NCBI RefSeq assembly: GCF_004138485.1
Contig: NZ_RYEV01000004.1
Coordinates: forward strand, 742,803-806,802
Reading direction: 5' to 3'
Origin: Peristeroidobacter soli
GTDB lineage: Bacteria; Pseudomonadota; Gammaproteobacteria; Steroidobacterales; Steroidobacteraceae
DNA: 64,000 bases
Shown piece by piece: positions 8,922 to 18,538 of the stretch (position 1 is its first letter; every line of letters starts with the position of its first letter). The notes beneath the pieces are model-generated. The model worked only from the letters and a program-made list of their open reading frames with translations. It searched no databases and was not told the DNA's origin. Made by a program: the position numbers and the translations under genes.

Positions 8922-9752
8922 TTATCTCACCGCGGCCACATGACGCCTCGGCTCGCCTTCCTGGGCGTTCGCGCGGCGATCCACTTCACGGCTGACGGCA
9001 CAGCTTATATAAGTTGCCGCGTCGACCAGCAGCGCGCGATACGCCGTGATCGTCTTGGCGAAAACGTTGAAGAACAACACCGCCGGAATCGCCGCGACCA
9101 GGCCGATCGCCGTGGCCAGCAACGCTTCGGCGATACCGGGCGCGACCACCACCAGGCTGGTCGTCTTCGCCTCGGAAATGCCGATGAAGCTGTTCATGAT
9201 GCCCCACACCGTGCCGAACAGACCGACGAACGGCGCGATCGAACCGATGGTGGCGAGAATGCCGGTGCCATTACTGACCTTGGCGCCCGCCGCCGCTTCG
9301 ATACGCTCGAGTCGAGCCGCGACGCGCTCGGTCACGCTCGAAGTCGCGAGCTGCGGGCCGCTCACCAGCGCCAGCTCCTTGTGAGCGGCGGTCACCATCA
9401 CGCCCACGATCGGATCGCGGGTCTCGCCATCGGCCGGCAGGTTCGGCGAACCGTTCAGATCCACCAGCGACTGCCGCAGGGTCTTGCGCAGCTTGCGCAG
9501 CTCGAGGGTCTTGGCGACCCAGATGGTCCAGGTGACGAACGAGGCGATCAGCAGGATCAGGATGACGGATTTGACGATGCCGTCGGCCTGTCGATACATC
9601 GACCAGGGGGACAGGCCATGCGGCAAGGCGTTGAACGAAACGCTGGCCTCGGCGGCCATGGCAGCTTGACTGAATGCAAGCGCAAGAACCGTTGCCAGTA
9701 CGCCGGCCGCCACAGGCCGCGCGACGGCGCGCATCTGTCGATGGAATCTCAA
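8922..9752 (-). CDS. exbB: ExbB/TolQ/MotA proton channel protein
   Basis: The protein has a signal-like N-terminus (VLATVLALAFSQAAMA), a first membrane helix (VKSVILILLIASFVTWTIWV), and the conserved pair of helices around IGSIAPFVGLFGTVWGIMNS and GIAEALLATAIGLVAAIPAV. These are ExbB hallmarks, and the exported N-terminal extension is seen in some ExbB proteins. Three starts are possible: a TTG at 9752, which has GGAGGGG six bases upstream and was chosen; an ATG at 9734; and a distant GTG at 9839. The gene heads the exbB-exbD-tonB operon downstream of receptor 1. Confidence 0.93.
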   Translation of the reverse strand: MRFHRQMRAVARPVAAGVLATVLALAFSQAAMAAEASVSFNALPHGLSPWSMYRQADGIVKSVILILLIASFVTWTIWVAKTLELRKLRKTLRQSLVDLNGSPNLPADGETRDPIVGVMVTAAHKELALVSGPQLATSSVTERVAARLERIEAAAGAKVSNGTGILATIGSIAPFVGLFGTVWGIMNSFIGISEAKTTSLVVVAPGIAEALLATAIGLVAAIPAVLFFNVFAKTITAYRALLVDAATYISCAVSREVDRRANAQEGEPRRHVAAVR

Positions 9753-9872
9753 CTCTGACCCCTCCGCAAAAACTGCTGAACCCCTGTCATGCAAAACGAC
9801 TGAGGGGGCGGGAGTCCGCATCTTTGTGCGTTGGTTCACCGCCCCCTCACGCGCAATTCGATCCTCCTCGCA

Positions 9873-9895
9873 GCGGGTAACCCTCAGCTACCCGC
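9873..9895 (-). terminator. Short inverted repeat between receptor 1 and exbB
   Basis: A 7-bp stem (GCGGGTA / TACCCGC) with a 9-base loop lies 18 bases past the receptor 1 stop codon. There is no T-tract after it, so a terminator role is only a possibility. It could limit read-through from the receptor gene into exbB. Confidence 0.25.
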
Positions 9896-9913
9896 CGAAA
9901 GGATGAAACGTGC

Positions 9914-12900
9914 TTAGCGTGGAGCGCCGAACGCCCAGCGCAATCCCACCGAGAACGCGTGGCTGTTCAGGTCACCCTTGAAACTGCCGAGCTGCGGTAG
10001 GCCGGCGCCGACGAGGCGATTCGACTCGGGAATGTTGTAAGGCGGGTCGTTCGAAAGCTCGCGGGGATAGTAGTCCGTCAGGTTCGCGGCCTTCACATCC
10101 AGCTGGTCGCGAATGTATTTGTAGCTCGCATCGATGGTCGCCCGATCGGTGACGCGCCAGCTCATGCCAAGCTGCAGCTGATAGGTGAAGCCCCAGTTCG
10201 CCCCGCCGCCTACCGCATGCTCGCCGGGCGCGACCGGCGCCCAGTTCGGCAGTGCACTGCCATAGGTGGTCTGATACCAGTTGCGATAGACCTCGTCGGT
10301 ATAGCCATCTAAACGCCCCCTGAAACCCACCTCGGCACGCGTGGCGCCGATGCCGAGCCCCACATACGGCCGGAAGCGATTGCTCGCGGCACCGAAGTCG
10401 CGAATCGCATTGGCCATGAAGCTCCAGTACGAGCCTTCGCCCTGCGGTTCATAACAATTGGTGAAGCGATCCTGCGGCGTGCCGATGAATTCCGGCGCAT
10501 GGCTCAGGCTGCACAGACCGTAGGGCACGGTCTGATTGCCACCGATCCTGCCGAAGCCATGTTGACGAAAGCCGACCTCGCCTTCGGTGCGCCAGTGATC
10601 GTTCAAGCGATAGCCCAGGCGCGCGGCGAATGCCTCCGCCTGCGTCGTCTCGAACTTCCATTTCACCGGCTGCCCCGACACGCCCGCGCCGGTCGATTCC
10701 GCCTTCCAGTCCTCGGGCTGCTGTTGACCGAAATCGAGCGCGCCGTACCAGTCCCCCGGATCGCCGAATGGTGCCAGCCCCGTGGTCGGGCTCGGCGTGT
10801 AACCGCTGCGATCACCGCCGTCGCGCCAGGTCACTTTCAATAGCGCCGTGCGGGGATTGCCGATGTGATTCACGACGCTGCTGACGGTCGAGTAGTACTC
10901 GGTATCCGCGACGTTCTCGATCAGCAGCGACACCTTGACGTTGTCGCTCACGTTGTAGCTGGCACCCACGTCCCAGATCATCGTGGCGTCCTCCTCGTAC
11001 GCGAAGGGTTCTTCAAAGACCAGCTCGTAGGTGACTGGATCGTATTCCGTGTGCGTGCCCTGCTCGAATATGCGCCCCGTATAGATCGCACCGACGTTCA
11101 CCGACAGCGATGGCAGCCAGGGCACATCCCAATTCATGAACAGCTTGCCCAGCTTTTCCGGAGAGCGAGTGTCGAGGATCACATCGCTGGGCTTGTTCAC
11201 GGTGCGATTGTCCGTATAGCTCAACGCCACATCGAGCTGCCCGAACAGGCGACCGGTCGCTTCGAGCTCATAGCCGGTGCTCTCGACACTGATGCCGCCA
11301 CTGTAATAACAAGACGAAGTGGGCAAAGGGCCGCACTGCCCGCGCGTTCCCGGAATCGCCTGCGCGACATGATCCTGCTGGAGCCGATAATTCGACGCCG
11401 TCAGCAACCAGTCGGCGACACCGTACTTCACGCCGTATTCCAGGTTCTTGTAAGTCGTGGCGGGCAGTCGTTCGTTGCCGGGCGCGTAAACCTCTCGCGG
11501 CGGGTCCGAGCCTTCGCTGTAGCTGCCGTACATCGTCACATCCCGTAACGGCTTGAAGGCCGCGGCGTAGCTCGGCCGCCATTCGGGCGCGCGATCGCCG
11601 AGGCCGTCATTGATCTCGTCGTTCTGGATCTGGAACGGCTCGCCGTCGGCGCGCCGGCGCACCACTCGGGCACCGGAGGTCTGGTAGCCCTGCCGACGCG
11701 CGGACAGCGTCACTGAGGCGCGGTCGTGCCACGAAATCGTATCGGAGACCGCCAGGCCCCACTGCGAGGTCGTGTTTCGATAGTCGTCGTCGAAGGAGAA
11801 GGTGCCGCCGAAGTAGTACGCCGGCTTGGGCAAATAACGGACGTTCATGAAATCCGCCAGCGAATACACCGCCGGCCAGTTGGGATCGTACCGGTCCAGC
11901 TCGGCGTCGGCGCCGCTCGCCTGGTTGAAGTCGCCGGCGACATAAACGTTGTGGGTCAGAGCCCAGGTATCGAACTTGCCGGTGACCCGGAAGTCGGTGC
12001 TCAGATTGTCCCCGGTGTAGAAATTCTCGCGCGCCAGGATGGTCGTCGGAACCGGCCGGCACACGCCTTGATAACAAACTCGAAAGGCCTCGTCGGTGTT
12101 CGACATGATATTCACCGTGCCGTTGACCGCCGTGTCCAGGCTGCGCTTGTCCTGATTCGAATAGTTCAGGCCGATGTCGAAATTCCAGTTGTCCAGCAGC
12201 CGCACGTAGAAGTGGCTGAACAACTCCGTGGTCTTGGTATCGAGGAAGGCCCACTCGGGGGTGTAGTTGAACCCGAACGGCGTGTGCAGATTGGCGCCCT
12301 CGAAGCTGCGATACGAGCCCTGATAGAGGCCGTCCTCGTCGATCTTCAGATACCGCGCGCCCAGCTCCAGACGGGCGCGATCGCCGAACGGAATATCGAA
12401 GATGCCGTAGAGCGAGGTGCGCTTGAGATGATCGTTGCCCCACGGATACTGCTGATCCTCGTGGGACACGCTGGTGAGAAACGCCACCGGCGTACCCAGC
12501 ACGCTCGGCGTCGACCAATCGACCTGTGCTTGATACCGCTGGTCCGTGCCGGCCGTGAGATTCACATCCAAGGAAGGCGCGCCACCCGGACGCTTGCGCA
12601 CCAGATTGATGGTACCGCCCGGCGAATTGACGCCGGCAAACACGCCGTTCGCACCACGCACCAGCTCGACGCGCTCGTAACCGTTGAGATCGAGCAGACC
12701 GTTGTTGATGATATCGAGATAACGTGGCGCGCCGCCGTCGATCTGAACTGTCGATACAGCGAAGCCGCGCGAGTAGATCGCGCCGCCGACACCGGAGGCT
12801 TCGCCCCCCGAGCTGGGCAGACGCTCGATCATGGACAGGCCCGGCATGCGTCGTATCGCTTCGTCGAAGTCCTGGATGTCCTGCGCTTCGAGCTGCGCCT

Positions 12901-13447
12901 GGGTCAGCACGGACACCGAACGCGGAATATCTTCGATCGGGGTGGGCGCCCCCGTACCTACTCCCGCCACGACGGCTCGCAGTCCCCGCTCCTCTTGATT
13001 CTGTCCACCGCGAATGCCGCCCAACTGCGCAACACCTTCGCCGCGCACGGGCTTCACTTGATCCGCGCCCTCGACGCGAACCGGCCCCAACTCGCGCGTT
13101 TGAGCGTTGGGTGCGCGGACCACCGAGGCAGTCGTCGGCGAGCTGAAGCGCGCGACCAGGCCGGTGCCCGTCAACAAACTCGTCAACGCATCCGAGCCGG
13201 AATATTCACCGGAGAGCCCGCCGCTCTGCATGCCTTTGACCAGCTCGCTCGAGTACACCAGCTGAATGCCGGAGATCTCGGAGAAGCGCGCGAGGGTCTC
13301 GCTGAGCGACCCGGCCTTGAGATCGAAACGAAAGCGTTGCGCCCTCGCCGTCTCCTGCGCCTGTACCTGTTGAGCTACCGCGCATACCGACAATGTCGTT
13401 GCAATCGCAAGCGCGAGCTTCGACAAACCCGTTCTGACCGCCTTCAT
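9914..13447 (-). CDS. TonB-dependent receptor 1 with STN domain and extra C-terminal OMP barrel
   Basis: The product has 1,177 residues. In order it has a signal peptide (to about AQA, residue 30), an STN signalling domain (about 38-110, FRFDLKAGSLSETLARF), a plug (about 155-300, with the PGGTINLVRKRP motif of siderophore-type receptors) and a TonB barrel ending near residue 875 (PRTALLKVTW). About 300 further residues look like a small outer-membrane beta barrel: alternating strands, FRPYVGLGIGATRAEVGF, and a final strand SVGLRWAFG with terminal aromatics. The sigma/FecR genes directly upstream fit transmembrane induction by its own ligand. The ligand is unknown, possibly a ferric siderophore. 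Confidence 0.93.
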   Translation of the reverse strand: MKAVRTGLSKLALAIATTLSVCAVAQQVQAQETARAQRFRFDLKAGSLSETLARFSEISGIQLVYSSELVKGMQSGGLSGEYSGSDALTSLLTGTGLVARFSSPTTASVVRAPNAQTRELGPVRVEGADQVKPVRGEGVAQLGGIRGGQNQEERGLRAVVAGVGTGAPTPIEDIPRSVSVLTQAQLEAQDIQDFDEAIRRMPGLSMIERLPSSGGEASGVGGAIYSRGFAVSTVQIDGGAPRYLDIINNGLLDLNGYERVELVRGANGVFAGVNSPGGTINLVRKRPGGAPSLDVNLTAGTDQRYQAQVDWSTPSVLGTPVAFLTSVSHEDQQYPWGNDHLKRTSLYGIFDIPFGDRARLELGARYLKIDEDGLYQGSYRSFEGANLHTPFGFNYTPEWAFLDTKTTELFSHFYVRLLDNWNFDIGLNYSNQDKRSLDTAVNGTVNIMSNTDEAFRVCYQGVCRPVPTTILARENFYTGDNLSTDFRVTGKFDTWALTHNVYVAGDFNQASGADAELDRYDPNWPAVYSLADFMNVRYLPKPAYYFGGTFSFDDDYRNTTSQWGLAVSDTISWHDRASVTLSARRQGYQTSGARVVRRRADGEPFQIQNDEINDGLGDRAPEWRPSYAAAFKPLRDVTMYGSYSEGSDPPREVYAPGNERLPATTYKNLEYGVKYGVADWLLTASNYRLQQDHVAQAIPGTRGQCGPLPTSSCYYSGGISVESTGYELEATGRLFGQLDVALSYTDNRTVNKPSDVILDTRSPEKLGKLFMNWDVPWLPSLSVNVGAIYTGRIFEQGTHTEYDPVTYELVFEEPFAYEEDATMIWDVGASYNVSDNVKVSLLIENVADTEYYSTVSSVVNHIGNPRTALLKVTWRDGGDRSGYTPSPTTGLAPFGDPGDWYGALDFGQQQPEDWKAESTGAGVSGQPVKWKFETTQAEAFAARLGYRLNDHWRTEGEVGFRQHGFGRIGGNQTVPYGLCSLSHAPEFIGTPQDRFTNCYEPQGEGSYWSFMANAIRDFGAASNRFRPYVGLGIGATRAEVGFRGRLDGYTDEVYRNWYQTTYGSALPNWAPVAPGEHAVGGGANWGFTYQLQLGMSWRVTDRATIDASYKYIRDQLDVKAANLTDYYPRELSNDPPYNIPESNRLVGAGLPQLGSFKGDLNSHAFSVGLRWAFGAPR

Positions 13448-13575
13448 CCAGCCTCCGGAATACGACGCCGCGGAACCGTCCTGCGGCTTGCGTGCGATGA
13501 ATCAGTCATCGCGTGCCACAAGGACAGTCGAGGCAGTGCTATTCCAACTTCGAATCGATGAAAGAGAGATTGCGG

Positions 13576-14496
13576 TCAGCTCGCACCGTGCACGATAACC
13601 ACGCCGGGCAGCCTGAGCAAACGCACGCCGGCGGCATTGGCCAGCGAGTCGAGACCGCCCTCGATGTCGGCGATCGCGACGCTGCCGCTCACGGTTCGAT
13701 TGCCGGCCGTGTCGTCCAGCACCAGAATCTTGCCGGTTCGATAGCGCCCCAGTTCGCGCACCACGCTCAGCAGCGGCACTTCCTTGAACATGACGCGCCC
13801 CTCGCGCCAGGCCGCTTCGAAAGTCACATCGAAATCGTAGGCGGTGTCCGGATCGTCGCCGTCAAACCGGGCCGCACGGCCCGCGCCGAGCGTGGTCAAA
13901 TCGTTTCCTGCGCTGACTTCGACCAATCCTTCGCTGACGGCGACCTTCAGTTCGTCGTCGCTGACATCCACCGAGAACGCCGTGCCGATGTCGCGAATCA
14001 CCGCATCGCGCGCTTCGACGACGAATGGCGCTTCGTTCTCGGCGACGACGATGTGAACCCGCCCTCTCGCAACCCGCAGCGTGCGGCGCCCGTCGTGCTG
14101 CTCGAAATCGACGGCCGCGCCGCTGTCCAGCCAGAGCCGACTGCCGTCGGCGAGCGGTACTTCGTGCACTTCGCCGACCGGCGAAACGAGATCGTGAGGG
14201 TTGAATGCGCCGATGAATACGGCAATCACCAGACACGCCGCGGCCGCCAGACCCGCCGTGATCGCGATGGGTCGACGACGGGGCAACGATTGAATCAACG
14301 GCGCTTCGAGCGGCGCGATGCCCGACCACAGTCGACGCGCCTCATCGAACTCACGCCGATTCGCGGCATCCGCCGCCAGCCAGGCTTTCAGCGCACGCAA
14401 GTCCTCGGCGCTGGCCCGCTTCGAAGCGAGCACGGCGACCCAGTCGCTGGCGCTCCTGGGCTCCGCAGAGGTTTTGCCGCTCGGGGGATTACTCAT
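13576..14496 (-). CDS. FecR-family anti-sigma regulator 2
   Basis: The product has 306 residues: an N-terminal helical DUF4880-like segment (AEDLRALKAWLAADAANRREFDEARRLW is characteristic), a membrane helix (AGLAAAACLVIAVFIGAF), then the periplasmic FecR domain (VGEVHEVPLADGSRLWLDSG, RDIGTAFSVDV). ATG at 14496 was preferred. A TTG at 14532, four bases after the sigma stop, extends the frame by twelve residues of doubtful character. Neither has a strong ribosome binding site, so translation may be coupled to the sigma gene. Receptor 1 follows 128 bases downstream. Confidence 0.9.
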   Translation of the reverse strand: MSNPPSGKTSAEPRSASDWVAVLASKRASAEDLRALKAWLAADAANRREFDEARRLWSGIAPLEAPLIQSLPRRRPIAITAGLAAAACLVIAVFIGAFNPHDLVSPVGEVHEVPLADGSRLWLDSGAAVDFEQHDGRRTLRVARGRVHIVVAENEAPFVVEARDAVIRDIGTAFSVDVSDDELKVAVSEGLVEVSAGNDLTTLGAGRAARFDGDDPDTAYDFDVTFEAAWREGRVMFKEVPLLSVVRELGRYRTGKILVLDDTAGNRTVSGSVAIADIEGGLDSLANAAGVRLLRLPGVVIVHGAS

Positions 14497-14535
14497 GTCA
14501 CAGTCATGACAGCCAACCCAACCGGATTCCAACCG

Positions 14536-15048
14536 TCAGCGCGGATTTTTTTCGCCCCGGCTCGCGCACAGCAGATGGTCGATCGCCTTGCGCAGGTGTT
14601 TGTCCACCGCCTGGCTGGAGATCCCGAGGCGCACGGCGATCTGCGTGTTGCTCAGCCCCTCGAAGCGGCTCCACGCCAGGACCTGCCGCGTGCGCTCCGG
14701 CAGTTCTTCCATCGCCGACCAGACCTGAGTCAATTCTTCTTCCGCCAGCGCATGACGCTCGGGCGTGGCCGAATCGAAGCTGCCCCACAGCAGCTCCATG
14801 GCCTCTTCATTCAGCTCGGCGTGGCGGCGCGCCTGCTCTTTGTGATTGGTGATGAGATTGGCGGCGATCCGGAACAGGAACGCCCGGGGATTGACCACCT
14901 GCGCCCAACTCACCCGCTCCAGCCGGACATAAATCTCCTGCCCGAGGTCCTCGGCGGTGGCGCGACAGCCGACACGGGCCGCGATGAATCTGATCAGACC
15001 AGATTCATTCTCGCGGAATGCCTCGCTCGCGTTTCGGCCTTCTGACAT
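14536..15048 (-). CDS. ECF sigma factor, FecI-like, 2
   Basis: The protein has 170 residues with region 2 (AEDLGQEIYVRLERV; NPRAFLFRIAANLITNH) and region 4 (LPERTRQVLAWSRFEGLSNTQIAVRLGISSQAVDKHL). ATG at 15048 has GGGAG seven bases upstream and was preferred over the adjacent GTG. It is paired with FecR 2 and precedes receptor 1, forming a standard sigma-fecR-receptor cassette. It starts 59 bases after the end of receptor 2, so read-through from the neighbouring cassette is possible. Confidence 0.93.
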   Translation of the reverse strand: MSEGRNASEAFRENESGLIRFIAARVGCRATAEDLGQEIYVRLERVSWAQVVNPRAFLFRIAANLITNHKEQARRHAELNEEAMELLWGSFDSATPERHALAEEELTQVWSAMEELPERTRQVLAWSRFEGLSNTQIAVRLGISSQAVDKHLRKAIDHLLCASRGEKNPR

Positions 15049-15107
15049 CACACCGCTCCCGGCTCGCTCCCACAGGAACGAGCCAGGACGGCCGGGTCCG
15101 CAAGCGC

Positions 15108-18100
15108 TCAGCGGGCGCCGGCATCGAAGTTCCAGCGCAAGGCCAGGGTGAGCGATCGATCCTTCAAGTCGGCTTCGAAGCGCTTCAGACCATACTCGAT
15201 CGGTCCTGTGTCGCCCGCGGAGTCGCTGGCCATCGACCAGCTCGCGTCCGGCACATAGAAGTAGCGATAGCTCAAATCGGCGCTCAAACGATCGGCCAGG
15301 CGCAAGGACACACCGGCGATGGCTTGCAGCGCGGGTCGCACGATGTGCGTATCCGTTCCTGCAGTTACTTCATTGCCAGCGGCATCGTGCACCGGCAAGC
15401 GTCCGCCCATCTCCACCTGCGCCACCGCGACGCCGACGCCGGCACCGAGGAACGGCATGAAGCGTCGGTCGTTCCAGGGTTGATACAAGCCGTTCGCCAT
15501 GAAGCTGAAAGTGTCGAACCGGCCGCCTTGCGGCTTGCAAGCAGGAAACGCCGGCGCATCCCAGGCATTCGCGCAAATCGTGACCTCGTTCGTACCGGCT
15601 GTATGGATGCCATCGATGTCGATGGCGCGATAGCCGCCCTCCACTTCGATGCGCCAGCGATCCTGCACGTGACGACCGACGCGCCAGAACGTGGCGAAGT
15701 TCTCGCCCAGCTGCCAATCCCACTTCGCCGGCTTCGGTGAGCGGGCCTCGATCCTCGAGCCGTCGCGATAACCGAAGTCCAGCGCCGTGTACCAGCGGCT
15801 CGGATCGCCGAACGGGAAATGCCCGTTCATCGACGCGCGGCCGCCGCCACGACGCATCGTCGGATCCAGCCACTTGAACTGCAAAGAAACATTACGCGGA
15901 TTGCCGTACAAACCGATCCTCGGGTCCGCAATGATCAGATAGGACTCATCCGTGATGTTCTCCGCCAGCAGCGCGAACTCCAGCGACGGCGAATATGCAT
16001 ATCGCACGCCCAGATCGAACAGATGATAACCCTTGGTCACGAAGTCGTACTGCTGCCAGCCCTGTTGCACGCCGTTGTTGTCGAGGACCGGCAGGTATCC
16101 GGCGAGATAGACGTCGCTGCGATACGAGTAGGCGGCGGTGAGCCGCACTGCCGGCCACGCCGGCGGCGTCCAGGCGATGGCCAGCTTGCCGGTCTCTTCG
16201 GGCGATTGGGAAAACACCGGCTCGTCGGTCGACGTGCTCGTGCTCTCGCCGAAGGTGTAGCTCAGCGAAACATTCAGCTGATCGAACAGCAGTCCGGACA
16301 GCTCGAACTCGTAGCCGCTGGATTCCACGTCGGAACCGCTCTCGTAATAACACTGCCCCATGCCGGTCGGACCGCAGGTCGTCACTCCCGGCATCCACTT
16401 GCCGACATTGGTATTGTCCGCGGTGTAGTAATTGGCGCTGGCCATCCATTGCGGCGTGGTATAGCGAACCATCAATTCCTTGTTCTGATACGTGGCCGGC
16501 CCCAGGCGCTCGCCGTTCAGGCCGTAGTAGAAAGATTGATCCGTGGTCCCTTCGGCATAGCTGGGCGCGATGCTCCAGCCGCGCCACGGCTTGAACACCA
16601 TGGCATACGTCGGAGTTGCATCCGGCCTGGTCTGATACTTCTCGGCGCGGGTCGGGGACACATAGTCGCCGCCGTCGGGGAAGTAATTCACCCAGCGCGA
16701 GCCATGGATGAAGCGATACGAATCCGAGTTCATATAGCCCAGCGCCACGCGCAGGTCGATCTTGTCGCGCCAGCTGATCAGATCCTCGATCGAGCCCTGC
16801 ACCCGACGCTCGGAAGTGCGGTCCAGGACTCGAGCCGATTTCACCAGCGTGAAATCGTCGACGAACAGCGCGTCCAGCGACGGCACCGGCGTGCCACCGT
16901 AGCTGTTCGCCCAGCCGGAGCTGAGGTGCGAGGAGTCGGAGTCGTAGTAGCCGGCCTGCGCGAACAGGTTGTGGGTCAGGCCCCAGGTCTGGAATTTACC
17001 GGCGACGCGGATGTCGCCGCTCAACAGCTCGATCTCATCGTCGTAGGCCATGGGATCGCTGTAGACCGTCGGGTTGCCGGTGGTCTGGCCGTTACTCAGC
17101 CAGGTGTTGTTGGCGATGGCGTCGATGACTGACACGGACTTGTCCACCACGGTGCGACTGACGCCCACGTTGAGCGTCCAGTCCGCCGAGAAATCGGTCT
17201 TGATGCGCGAGAACACTTCGGTCTCTTCGTAGTCCGAGTAGCCCCACTTCGGCCCGAAGTTGGTGCTGCGAGGAACCTCGAGCAACGGACCATCCGCATA
17301 TCGATACACGCCGAGGTAGGGGCTGTCGGTCTTCGAGTTGCTGTAGCTCATGCCAAACTCGGCCCGCGAGCTGGCCGACAAGGGAACGTCGAAAATGCCG
17401 TAAGCCGTGCCGTTCTCGCGCTGGAACTTGTCGTAGAAGGCTTTGCTGGTCTGCAGATCGAGCACGCCGCGGAACGCGATGTTCGAATCGGCGATGTTCG
17501 CCACTGTGACGTCGTACATGCCCTGCCAACGATTCCAGCTGCCTGCGGTCAGCGTGAGCGAGTCCGACGATTCCGCCGTGGGCCGCTTGCGAATCAGATT
17601 GAGCGTGCCGCCGAGGGAGTTGTTGCCCACATAGGCCGCGTTCACGCCGCGTACCAGCTCGACACGTTCGTAGGCGGCCATGTTGATGGTATTGCCCATC
17701 TCCGGCCCGGACGAGCCTGAAGCCTTGAGAAAATCATTGATGTTCTGCGGCGTGCCGCCATCCACCTGAAAGCTCTGGATCTGTTGACCGCGTGCATAAA
17801 TGCCGCCGGAGACCGCGACACCGGGCAAGCGATTCAGCGCCTCGCCCAGATCGTTCACGCCCTGATCTTCCATCTGCTCGCGGGTCAGCACCGACACGGC
17901 GCGCGCGTTGTCTTCGATGGGAATGGGACGGCCCGAGCCGACCGTGGAAACATTGGGCCGGTAGCCGACGGTTTCATCTTCCTGATGACCTCGCACGCCG
18001 CCCAGCGTCGAGATGCCTTCGCCAATGCGCGGCGGTCCCTCCTGCGTCTGCGCTCCTTCGACGCGCACCGGCCCGAGCGTTCTCTGACTGCCCGCCGCTT

Positions 18101-18434
18101 GAATGACGGCCGTGCGCGCATCCGTGAAGCGGGCCACGAGCCCTGTATCGACGAGCATCTCCAGCAACGCCTGACGAGGTTCAAACGTACCGACCAGCGC
18201 CCGCGACTGCTTGTTGTCGGCGAGCCGAGCTTCGTAAACCAATTGGAAGCCGGTGGTTTCGCCAAATTTGCTCAAGGCCCGCGCCAGCGGTTGAGCGGGA
18301 ATGTCGAACGACAACTGAGCTCGCGATGTTTGCTCGGTGCGGTTCTGTTGCGCCTGAACGTTGCACGTGGCGAGCGTAATCGCCACCGCGGTGGCGAGTG
18401 CCGCCGATCGCGGCGAAAATCGATACCTGGACAT
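15108..18434 (-). CDS. TonB-dependent receptor 2 with STN domain and extra C-terminal OMP barrel
   Basis: The product has 1,108 residues: signal peptide (cleavage near NVQA), STN domain (about 40-110, LSFDIPAQPLARALSKFGE), plug (about 155-290, with SLGGTLNLIRKRPT) and a TonB barrel to about residue 856 (PRNVSLQFKW). A further segment of about 250 residues contains PFGDPSRWYTALDFG, FSFMANGLY, FMPFLGAGVGVAVAQVEMGG and a last strand LTLALRWNF. This tail aligns by eye with that of receptor 1 (shared PFGDP-WY-ALDFG, FMAN and PFxGxGxG blocks), so both receptors share the same double-barrel plan. Sigma 3 and FecR 3 lie upstream. The ligand is unknown. Confidence 0.93.
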   Translation of the reverse strand: MSRYRFSPRSAALATAVAITLATCNVQAQQNRTEQTSRAQLSFDIPAQPLARALSKFGETTGFQLVYEARLADNKQSRALVGTFEPRQALLEMLVDTGLVARFTDARTAVIQAAGSQRTLGPVRVEGAQTQEGPPRIGEGISTLGGVRGHQEDETVGYRPNVSTVGSGRPIPIEDNARAVSVLTREQMEDQGVNDLGEALNRLPGVAVSGGIYARGQQIQSFQVDGGTPQNINDFLKASGSSGPEMGNTINMAAYERVELVRGVNAAYVGNNSLGGTLNLIRKRPTAESSDSLTLTAGSWNRWQGMYDVTVANIADSNIAFRGVLDLQTSKAFYDKFQRENGTAYGIFDVPLSASSRAEFGMSYSNSKTDSPYLGVYRYADGPLLEVPRSTNFGPKWGYSDYEETEVFSRIKTDFSADWTLNVGVSRTVVDKSVSVIDAIANNTWLSNGQTTGNPTVYSDPMAYDDEIELLSGDIRVAGKFQTWGLTHNLFAQAGYYDSDSSHLSSGWANSYGGTPVPSLDALFVDDFTLVKSARVLDRTSERRVQGSIEDLISWRDKIDLRVALGYMNSDSYRFIHGSRWVNYFPDGGDYVSPTRAEKYQTRPDATPTYAMVFKPWRGWSIAPSYAEGTTDQSFYYGLNGERLGPATYQNKELMVRYTTPQWMASANYYTADNTNVGKWMPGVTTCGPTGMGQCYYESGSDVESSGYEFELSGLLFDQLNVSLSYTFGESTSTSTDEPVFSQSPEETGKLAIAWTPPAWPAVRLTAAYSYRSDVYLAGYLPVLDNNGVQQGWQQYDFVTKGYHLFDLGVRYAYSPSLEFALLAENITDESYLIIADPRIGLYGNPRNVSLQFKWLDPTMRRGGGRASMNGHFPFGDPSRWYTALDFGYRDGSRIEARSPKPAKWDWQLGENFATFWRVGRHVQDRWRIEVEGGYRAIDIDGIHTAGTNEVTICANAWDAPAFPACKPQGGRFDTFSFMANGLYQPWNDRRFMPFLGAGVGVAVAQVEMGGRLPVHDAAGNEVTAGTDTHIVRPALQAIAGVSLRLADRLSADLSYRYFYVPDASWSMASDSAGDTGPIEYGLKRFEADLKDRSLTLALRWNFDAGAR

Positions 18435-18538
18435 GGAACTCCCCGTCTGCTCGTGTCGCTGCCGGATGCACGCTGCATCCCTCTGCAGGTATTACGAGCG
18501 GACGGAGCGCGAACCTAACCCGCGCCCGCGGATTTCTC

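Noticed and set aside
11726-13561. Long plus-strand open frame of 611 codons opposite receptor 1
   Set aside because: It is antisense to a clear receptor gene, rich in Arg/His without domain motifs, and arises from the codon bias of GC-rich sequence.
18464-18480. Hairpin GGATGCA-CGC-TGCATCC between FecR 3 and receptor 2
   Set aside because: It is short and lacks a T-tract or clear regulatory context; not listed as a feature.
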